In this document: positions 58,596 to 64,000 of the stretch, in pieces
How positions within the stretch are numbered: the stretch's first letter is position 1
Layout of the letters: every line of letters starts with the position of its first letter
Source: Novosphingobium silvae
Lineage (GTDB): Bacteria; Pseudomonadota; Alphaproteobacteria; Sphingomonadales; Sphingomonadaceae
Length of the DNA stretch: 64,000 nucleotides
Assembly (NCBI RefSeq): GCF_009856825.1
Contig: NZ_WVTD01000002.1
Location: forward strand, 310,001 to 374,000
Reading direction: 5' to 3'
The notes under the pieces: model-generated
Told to the model about the DNA's origin: nothing
The model's database searches: none
The model's input: only the letters and a program-made list of their open reading frames with translations
Position numbers and translations under genes: made by a program

Positions 58596-59585
58596 GTGAA
58601 GCGCCTGACGAAGATGTCCATCGCGGCCCTTGCGGCCGTCACCGTGCTGAACCTGTCGCGGCCCTCGCCCGCCGCAGCGCCGGAGTGGCCGACGCTTCCC
58701 GCCATGGTAGACGACGGCACGCTTTCGGTCATGACCTACAACGTCAAGGGCCTGCCCTTCCCCCTGGCGCAGGACCGTCCGGCGGCGCTTGCCGGCATCG
58801 GCGAGGCCTTGCGCGAGCTGCGTCTCGCCGGTCGCCAGCCAGACGTGATCGTCCTGCAGGAAGCCTTCACGCCCGAGGCGAAAGCGATCGCCCGGCGGGC
58901 TGGCTACGCCCACGTCGTGACCGGCGCGGATGCGGACACGCAGCTGGAGCCGAACGGGGCGGGCGACGCCTTCCTGCAGCAGGCATCGTGGATCCATGGC
59001 GAAGGCATGGGCCGGTGGCTCGACAGCGGGCTGGTGATCCTTTCGGACCTTCCGATCGTCCGCGTTCGCAGCATGGTCTTCCCCGATACGATGTGTGCAG
59101 GGTTCGACTGTCTGGCCGCAAAAGGCGTCGTGATCGCCTGGGTGTCCGTGCCGGGCCGGGAGCGGCCGCTCGCCATTGCCGACACGCACTTCAACGCCCG
59201 CAAGGCGGCAGGCGTCGGCCCCGAGCGCGCGAACCGCGCCTTCGCCCGCCAGGCCCGCGCGGCAAGGGACTTCATCAGCGCGAACGTCGATCCGGGCGAC
59301 GATCTGGTCTTCGGCGGCGACTTCAACATCGGCAAGGACAAGGCCCGCATCCTGGCCGCCCGCGACCTCGTTCCCGGAGGACGTGAAGCGAGCGCCCTGG
59401 CGGACTGCTCAAGCTGCGCGCCCGAGTTGCACGCGGACGTCGCGGCGATCCGGAAGCGCGGCAAGGACAAGCAGTTCTATCGCGGCGCGCTGCGCCTCAA
59501 GGGACTGGAGGTGCCTTTGGGCGGCGCGCGCGGCAGGGCGCTTTCCGACCATCTGGGCTACGTGGCCCGCTACGAGCTGAACTGA
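58596..59585 (+). CDS. Exported endonuclease/exonuclease/phosphatase-family phosphodiesterase
   Basis: 329 residues from GTG 58,596. Signal peptide KMSIAALAAVTVLNLSRPSPAAA. EEP motifs: LSVMTYNVKGLP (metal Asn), DVIVLQEAF (metal Glu), GGDFNIGKDK (catalytic Asp/Asn) and ALSDHLG (catalytic His). The spacing is closer to sphingomyelinase-type phosphodiesterases than to nucleases, but the substrate is unknown. It is closed by a strong bidirectional terminator. Confidence 0.85.
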   Translation: MKRLTKMSIAALAAVTVLNLSRPSPAAAPEWPTLPAMVDDGTLSVMTYNVKGLPFPLAQDRPAALAGIGEALRELRLAGRQPDVIVLQEAFTPEAKAIARRAGYAHVVTGADADTQLEPNGAGDAFLQQASWIHGEGMGRWLDSGLVILSDLPIVRVRSMVFPDTMCAGFDCLAAKGVVIAWVSVPGRERPLAIADTHFNARKAAGVGPERANRAFARQARAARDFISANVDPGDDLVFGGDFNIGKDKARILAARDLVPGGREASALADCSSCAPELHADVAAIRKRGKDKQFYRGALRLKGLEVPLGGARGRALSDHLGYVARYELN

Positions 59586-59605
59586 GCCGCTACCGCCCTG
59601 CAACG

Positions 59606-59643
59606 AAAGAGCCCCGGCGCGCGCGTGCGGGCCGGGGCTCTTT
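59606..59643. terminator. Bidirectional terminator between the EEP gene and ssb
   Basis: AAAGAGCCCCGGC pairs with GCCGGGGCTCTTT, 13 perfect base pairs, with A and T runs on the two sides. It serves the rightward EEP gene and the leftward ssb gene. Confidence 0.9.
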
Positions 59644-59664
59644 GATGTGCCTGAATACGGCCGA

Positions 59665-60252
59665 TCAGAACGGGATATCGTCGTCCAGATCGTCACCGAA
59701 GCCGCCGGACGAGCCTGTGCGGCCCCAGTCGCTCCCGCCGCTGGAAGCACCGCCTGCAGCGCCACCCGAACCACCGGAGCGACCCCAGTCATCGCCGCCG
59801 CCCGAGCGATTGCCACCCGAGAAGCCGCCGCCGGAGCCACCCCCGGAACCGCCTTCGTTCCAGCCGCCGCCACGCTGGCCACCGCCGCCGCCGCCGCCGG
59901 GCGCACCGTCGAGCATGGTCAGCACGCCGCCGACGCCGCCCACCGAGACTTCGGTGGTGTAACGGTCGTTACCGTTCTGGTCCTGCCACTTGCGGGTGCG
60001 CAGCTGGCCTTCGATGTAGACTTTCGAGCCCTTGCGCAGGAAACGCTCGGCAACCCCGACCAGACCATCGGACTGCAGAACGACCGAGTGCCACTCGGTA
60101 CGCTCCTTGCGCTCGCCGGTGGCGCGGTCCTTCCAGCTTTCCGACGTGGCGATGCGCAGGTTCGCGATGCGCCCGCCGTTCTGGAACGACTTCACCTCGG
60201 GATCGGCGCCCAGGTTTCCGACGATGATGACCTTGTTGACACTGCCTGCCAT
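59665..60252 (-). CDS. ssb: Host single-stranded DNA-binding protein
   Basis: 195 residues: OB fold (1-117), a long Gly/Ser-rich linker with [23 protein letters not shown] repeats, and the acidic tip DDLDDDIPF. It is the chromosomal SSB, coating ssDNA and recruiting repair enzymes such as RecG. It is close to the prophage SSB at 24,913-25,494 in the OB fold but differs in linker. Confidence 0.96.
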   Translation of the reverse strand: MAGSVNKVIIVGNLGADPEVKSFQNGGRIANLRIATSESWKDRATGERKERTEWHSVVLQSDGLVGVAERFLRKGSKVYIEGQLRTRKWQDQNGNDRYTTEVSVGGVGGVLTMLDGAPGGGGGGGQRGGGWNEGGSGGGSGGGFSGGNRSGGGDDWGRSGGSGGAAGGASSGGSDWGRTGSSGGFGDDLDDDIPF

Positions 60253-60333
60253 GCGGGAATCGCTTTCCTTCGAATTTCGGCGTTCGGGTTAGCGAATGCC
60301 GGGCGCCGGTGCGAGTCAGGCAACGGCGTTTTT

Positions 60334-62178
60334 CTACAGCCCCGCCGCCACCGCGATCCAGTACGTGGCGCCCGCCGCCACATAGGCCAAGGCGAACAGG
60401 TAGAACAGCATGAACGCCGGCCACTTCCACCCGTTGGTCTCGCGCCGGGTAACGGCGATCGTGGACATGCACTGCGGCGCGAAGACGAACCAGGCAAGGA
60501 ACGCCAGCGCCATCGGCAGGGTCCAGCGCGCCTTGATCTGATCGCCCAGTTCGAGCGCCTGCTGCTCCTCGTCGTCGCCCGCATCCACCGCGTAGGTCTG
60601 CGCGAGCGAGGAGACCGCCACTTCGCGCGCGGCCATCGCCGGGATCAGGGCCAGCGCCATGTCACGGTCGAATCCAATCGGCTTGACGACGTAGGCGAGG
60701 CCGTTGGCGACCTTGCCCGCGATAGAGGCATCGACCTGGCTTTCTCCGGGTGCGGCCTTGGGAAAGTTCAGCATGACCCACAGGACCACGGTCACCATGA
60801 AGATGATCGTGCCCGCGCGGCGCAGGAATATCCAGGCGCGCTGCCACAGGCCGATCGCCATGTCCTTGAGGCGCGGCATCTGGTACTTGGGCAGTTCCAT
60901 GATGAAGCCCGATGCCGCGCCGCGCGTCATCGAGCGGCGCAGCACCAGCGCCACCGCCATCGCTCCCAGCACCCCGGCCACGTAAAGCGCGAAGAGAACG
61001 AGGCCCTGCAGCCCGACCCCACCGCCCACGTTCGTGTTCGGGATGAACGCCGCAATGATGACGGCGTAGACCGGCAGGCGGGCCGAGCACGTCATCATCG
61101 GCGCGATCAGGATCGTGGTCAGGCGGTCCTTGGGATCGGTGATGGAACGGGTCGCCATGATCCCGGGGATCGCGCAGGCAAAGCTGGAGAGCAGCGGGAT
61201 GAAGCTACGCCCCGAAAGGCCCACGTGCGCCATCATCCGGTCCATCAGGAACGCCGCGCGCGCCATGTAGCCCGAAGCCTCGAGGGCGAGGATAAAGGCG
61301 AAGAGGATGACGATCTGCGGCAGGAAGACGACCACCGATCCCACGCTGGTGATGATGCCATCGGTCAGGAGATCGCGCAGCAGGCTTTCGGGAAGCGCCG
61401 CGGCGACCCCGTCGTGAAGCGCAGAGACGGCTGCATCGAGCCCGTCCGCGAAAGGCGTCGCCCAGGCGAACACCGCCTGGAACACCACGAAGAGCACGCC
61501 AAGCAGGATCAGCGGCCCGAGCCAGGGGTTCAGCAGCACCTGGTCGAGCTTGGCATGGAGGCGGTGTCGCTTGGATTCGGAGAGGACAGCCGCGGCCGCC
61601 ATCGCGTGGGCCGCGACCCTGCGCTCGGTGGCGCCGATCCGGGTGAGGCCGGGCCCGGGGTGCCGCTCTCCTGCCGAAGCGATCGCCTCGCCCAGTTCGG
61701 CAAGGCCGCGCCGGCGCACGGCGACGGTGGGGATCACCTGCACGCCAAGCTCTTCGGCAAGGACCGCGGGATCAAGGACCAGCCCATCCCGCTCGGCAAG
61801 GTCGACCATGTTAAGCGCGATCACGCTGGGCTTGCCAAGCGCCAGCACTTCCTGCGCGAAGACGAGGTGCTGCTCGAGGTTCGAGGCATCGAGCACGATC
61901 ACCAAAACATCGGGCACCGCTTCTCCGGCGAATGCACCGCGAATGACCTTGGACGTGACTTCCTCGTCGGGGCTGGTCGGATCGAGGCCATAGGCGCCCG
62001 GGAGGTCGGTCATCTCCACGGGCTCGCCGGTGGGCAGCACGAAACGGCCCGACTTGCGCTCTACGGTGACGCCGGGATAGTTCGCGATCTTCTGGCGCGC
62101 GCCGGTGAGCGCGTTAAACAGAGCGCTCTTGCCCGCGTTGGGATTTCCAACGAGCGCGACCTTGCGTTGACGGCTCAC
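60334..62178 (-). CDS. feoB: Ferrous iron transporter FeoB
   Basis: 614 residues from GTG 62,178, overlapping the feoA stop as GTGA. The N-terminal G domain has VALVGNPNAGKSALFNALTG (G1), MTDLPGAYGLDP (G3) and ALNMVDLAE (G4). The C-terminal half has about eight membrane helices with the core motifs LLSSFACAIPGIMATRSI and PMMTCSARLPVYAVII. It imports Fe(II) across the inner membrane in a GTP-dependent way. Confidence 0.96.
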   Translation of the reverse strand: MSRQRKVALVGNPNAGKSALFNALTGARQKIANYPGVTVERKSGRFVLPTGEPVEMTDLPGAYGLDPTSPDEEVTSKVIRGAFAGEAVPDVLVIVLDASNLEQHLVFAQEVLALGKPSVIALNMVDLAERDGLVLDPAVLAEELGVQVIPTVAVRRRGLAELGEAIASAGERHPGPGLTRIGATERRVAAHAMAAAAVLSESKRHRLHAKLDQVLLNPWLGPLILLGVLFVVFQAVFAWATPFADGLDAAVSALHDGVAAALPESLLRDLLTDGIITSVGSVVVFLPQIVILFAFILALEASGYMARAAFLMDRMMAHVGLSGRSFIPLLSSFACAIPGIMATRSITDPKDRLTTILIAPMMTCSARLPVYAVIIAAFIPNTNVGGGVGLQGLVLFALYVAGVLGAMAVALVLRRSMTRGAASGFIMELPKYQMPRLKDMAIGLWQRAWIFLRRAGTIIFMVTVVLWVMLNFPKAAPGESQVDASIAGKVANGLAYVVKPIGFDRDMALALIPAMAAREVAVSSLAQTYAVDAGDDEEQQALELGDQIKARWTLPMALAFLAWFVFAPQCMSTIAVTRRETNGWKWPAFMLFYLFALAYVAAGATYWIAVAAGL

Positions 62179-62414
62179 AGCTTTTCCACCTCCATCGCGG
62201 CCGCATGGACCCGCCGCACCGCTACGGTCATGCGGCCCACCGTGATGGCGATCGGATCGCGCGACCCGAGGATCCCACGGTGAGCGACGGCCACGCGGGC
62301 TCCTTCCTCCAGCCCGAGCGAGCGCAGGCGGCTCGCTTCCTCCTGGACGAGTGCGGACCAGTCCACGGCGACGATGCGTGCGCCCTGGCCGATGGGAAGC
62401 AGGTCTAAGGTCAT
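62175..62414 (-). CDS. feoA: Ferrous iron transport protein FeoA
   Basis: 79 residues from ATG 62,414 (MTLDLLPIGQGARIVAVDWS). SH3-like FeoA: ASRLRSLGLEEGARVAVAHRG, then VAVRRVHAAAMEVEKL. Translationally coupled to feoB. Confidence 0.92.
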   Translation of the reverse strand: MTLDLLPIGQGARIVAVDWSALVQEEASRLRSLGLEEGARVAVAHRGILGSRDPIAITVGRMTVAVRRVHAAAMEVEKL

Positions 62415-62444
62415 GCGGCCCCGCTGCCAGATAAAGCGAGTAGA

Positions 62445-62459
62445 TGCAACTGGATCGCA
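62445..62459. promoter_or_regulatory. Candidate iron-regulator box upstream of feoAB
   Basis: TGCAACTGGATCGCA is a near-palindrome (TGCAA-N5-TCGCA) 31 bp before the feoA ATG. It resembles alphaproteobacterial Fur/Mur-type sites with TGCAA half-sites. Position fits iron-dependent control; binding is untested. Confidence 0.35.
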
Positions 62460-62604
62460 ATAACGCCTGCAAACTTCCGGAAACCGGCAAGGAAGCGGCA
62501 ACGATCGGGAGCGTCGCCGTACCCTCCCGCCTGTGACAAGTGCCAGAAGCGCCCGGTCCCGCGGGAGCCTAGCTTTTCCACCCACGAAGGGAGGAGAGAG
62601 TTCC

Positions 62605-62961
62605 ATGCGCATCATCGTCGCGGGGTCGCTGCGGTTCGACGGAGACCAGAAGACCTGCGAGGAGATCATCCTGAGCGGGCGCGAACTGATCCTTGCCGGC
62701 CGGGCCGAAGAGGGTTGCATCGCCTACGACTGGTCCATCGATCCACTCGATCCCGGACTGATGCACGTCTACGAGGAATGGGAAAGCGAACGCGCGCTGC
62801 TGCAGCACTTTGCCGATCCGCCTTATTTTGCCATGCGCGAACATCTTGGCAGGTACGAACTGACCGGCTTCGGCGTCCAGGTCTACTCCGCTGCGGGCGT
62901 AGAGCCGGTCTACGACGAGACCGGCTGGCCGCGGAAGGAGATCTTCGGGATCACTCTGTAG
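62605..62961 (+). CDS. ABM-domain putative quinol monooxygenase
   Basis: 118 residues from ATG 62,605, after GGGAGGAGAG. MRIIVAGSLRFDGDQKTCEE, then EEGCIAYDWSIDPLDPGLMHVYEEWESERALLQHFADP, is the antibiotic-biosynthesis-monooxygenase (YgiN-like) pattern. Probably acts on quinones or aromatic intermediates, in keeping with the oxygenase genes at the right edge. The 3' end overlaps the convergent NTF2-like gene by 11 bases. Confidence 0.82.
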   Translation: MRIIVAGSLRFDGDQKTCEEIILSGRELILAGRAEEGCIAYDWSIDPLDPGLMHVYEEWESERALLQHFADPPYFAMREHLGRYELTGFGVQVYSAAGVEPVYDETGWPRKEIFGITL

Positions 62962-63388
62962 CGCCTTCGGTGGAGCCGGGAGGGATCAGGAAGTCCATCG
63001 TATAGCGCGTGGCCTTCCATCCATCCCCGGTCCGCACGACATCGAAGTAGTACCGCCCGTGCACGGTGATCGAACCACCGGCGCGGTAGCGGCCCATCCC
63101 TGTCACGTAAGCGCTAACCGAAGCCGCATCGCCATCGTATGCGGTGATGGCGAAGTTCGTCAGATAGTGCGCATGGGCAGCCATGGAGGCGAACGTCTCT
63201 TCGAAGAAGCCGCGGATCTCGGCGTGCCCCTCCAGCTTCGGGAAGCCTATGCCCGAAAGGTCGAACACCGCGTCACGGGTGAAGACGGCGCAGATCCCGT
63301 CTAGGTCGTTAAGGCTGTCTACCGCGTGGGCATAGGCGACGAGCAGGTCCTGGATCGCCAGCCGATCCTCGACCGGGCAGGCAGTCAC
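62951..63388 (-). CDS. SnoaL/NTF2-like protein
   Basis: 145 residues from GTG 63,388, overlapping the oxygenase stop as GTGA. VEDRLAIQDLLVAYAHAVDSLNDLDGICAVFTRDAVFDLSG, then HAEIRGFFEETF and GRYYFDVVRTGDGWKATRYTMDFLI, follow the SnoaL-4 form of NTF2 folds, often found beside Rieske oxygenases as small or accessory subunits. The same-operon position suggests a role with the oxygenase. Confidence 0.85.
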   Translation of the reverse strand: MTACPVEDRLAIQDLLVAYAHAVDSLNDLDGICAVFTRDAVFDLSGIGFPKLEGHAEIRGFFEETFASMAAHAHYLTNFAITAYDGDAASVSAYVTGMGRYRAGGSITVHGRYYFDVVRTGDGWKATRYTMDFLIPPGSTEGATE

Positions 63389-64000
63389 TCCCGCCCTTTC
63401 ACATAGTCGTCCAGCAGCTCGTGAAAGCGCTGGATGCGCTTTTCCTGGCCGGGCAGGATGCAGCCCTTGAACCCGCGCGAGTTCAGGCCCTGCTGTTGGC
63501 TGGTCCCGATGGAAAGGTCCTGGTCCGCGACATAGCCAACCGAGACGCCGTCGCCATAGACGGAGTGACGGGCCACCGCGTCCGGCTCGAGGGGCAGCAT
63601 GCCGAGAGGGGTCATCACCTCCTCCATCCCCTCGACCGGAGGATAGAGGCACCAGTGCTGGAACACGCACTTTTCCGGATCGGTGGGATGCGGTTCGGTG
63701 CGCAGTACCTGCAGCTGCTCCGGGCTCATGGTGAGAGTGAGGTTGGGAAAGAGCGTGCAGTGAAAATAATCCACGAGCTGCTGGTCGCTCATCTGATCGT
63801 AGTTGGCAAAGCCGCGCCCCGGTCCCAGGCGGCGCTTGGCTTCGATCACCGCTTCGCGCAGGTCGCCGGTGCGCCCGTGGAAGTCCGCAGGATCGATCTC
63901 CCACGCCCGCGCAACCTCATCGAGCGGCGCCGGCACCTCGGTGGTGTGGTAATCCACCCGAGTGGTCGCCTGGTGGCCCTTCATCCACATCGAATTGTGC
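63385..64000 (-). CDS. Rieske aromatic-ring oxygenase alpha subunit, C-terminal part (partial)
   Basis: The frame is open to the window edge, so the Rieske [2Fe-2S] domain is outside. FANYDQMSDQQLVDYFHCTLFPNLTLTMSPEQLQVLRTEPHP, CVFQHWCLYPP and YVADQDLSIGTSQQQGLNSRGFKGCILPGQEKRIQRFHELLDDYV are typical of the catalytic C-terminal domain. It likely hydroxylates an aromatic or steroid-like substrate together with an electron-transfer partner not in the window. Confidence 0.85.
   Translation of the reverse strand, partial: HNSMWMKGHQATTRVDYHTTEVPAPLDEVARAWEIDPADFHGRTGDLREAVIEAKRRLGPGRGFANYDQMSDQQLVDYFHCTLFPNLTLTMSPEQLQVLRTEPHPTDPEKCVFQHWCLYPPVEGMEEVMTPLGMLPLEPDAVARHSVYGDGVSVGYVADQDLSIGTSQQQGLNSRGFKGCILPGQEKRIQRFHELLDDYVKGRE

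Noticed and set aside
59690..59900. CRISPR-like or satellite repeat
   Set aside because: The repetitive bases encode the Gly/Ser linker of SSB and have no regular repeat-spacer structure.
59647..62283. 878-codon open frame on the plus strand
   Set aside because: Antisense to ssb and feoB, low-complexity His/Arg/Asp/Gly composition, no start signal.

Overview
The window looks like high-GC chromosomal DNA of an alphaproteobacterium, most likely order Sphingomonadales (Novosphingobium/Sphingobium-like). This is judged from the gene set and protein style (branched-chain keto-acid dehydrogenase genes, DUF2842, UbiqCytC chaperone next to YceD, HslVU, FeoAB, a Rieske oxygenase). No database search was run, so the genus is inference. 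Two host blocks (1-17.1 kb and 48.5-64 kb) flank a 31.3-kb prophage.

Left host block: 3' end of 5-formyl-THF cyclo-ligase, DUF2842 protein, two identical tRNA-Asp genes, a DUF1801 protein, the E2/E1-beta/E1-alpha genes of a branched-chain 2-oxoacid dehydrogenase, thyA, tRNA-Pro(CGG), recG, a host-attachment-family protein, sdhE, mfd, a small membrane protein, an EAL protein with a degenerate GGDEF domain, NAD kinase and tRNA-Asn(GTT).

Prophage (17,128-48,476): it sits in the 3' end of tRNA-Asn, and a perfect 29-bp att repeat bounds it. A leftward early operon (about 28,994 down to 17,221) carries ERF annealase, SSB, NinB, HNH proteins, a RecD/Dda-like helicase, C5 and MT-A70 DNA methyltransferases, a tyrosine integrase and a GIY-YIG protein that shares the integrase's N-terminal arm. 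A lambda-like immunity region follows. It has a LexA/CI-type repressor (S24 peptidase) with three companion genes (unknown, DUF1828, HIRAN) and TGCCC-N5-GGGCA operators at both early promoters. The rightward half holds remnants of the head module, a complete-looking siphovirus tail module (with a -1 frameshift tail chaperone and an SGNH-hydrolase tail fibre) and a lysis cassette with an embedded Rz1.

The main result is that the head/packaging module is gone. Two deletion scars fuse a metallopeptidase N-terminus to a portal C-terminus (about 32,450) and a DUF3307 N-terminus to a head-tail connector C-terminus (about 33,407). Terminase, most of the portal, protease, capsid and connectors are missing, but the tail, lysis genes, repressor, integrase and an Acb1-type anti-CBASS domain remain. 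The element is either a decaying prophage or a headless particle maker (flexible tailocin-like). A third scar lies near 48,138, and three genes carry single-base homopolymer frameshifts that need checking against raw reads.

Right host block: small hypothetical genes, an ABC-F ATPase, a secreted M3 dipeptidyl carboxypeptidase, DUF1737, an internally deleted PhyH-like gene, a GFA-family protein, hslUV, bamE, a cytochrome bc1 assembly chaperone, yceD, an exported EEP-family phosphodiesterase, the host ssb (close to the prophage ssb), feoAB, an ABM monooxygenase, an NTF2-like protein and the end of a Rieske oxygenase alpha subunit.
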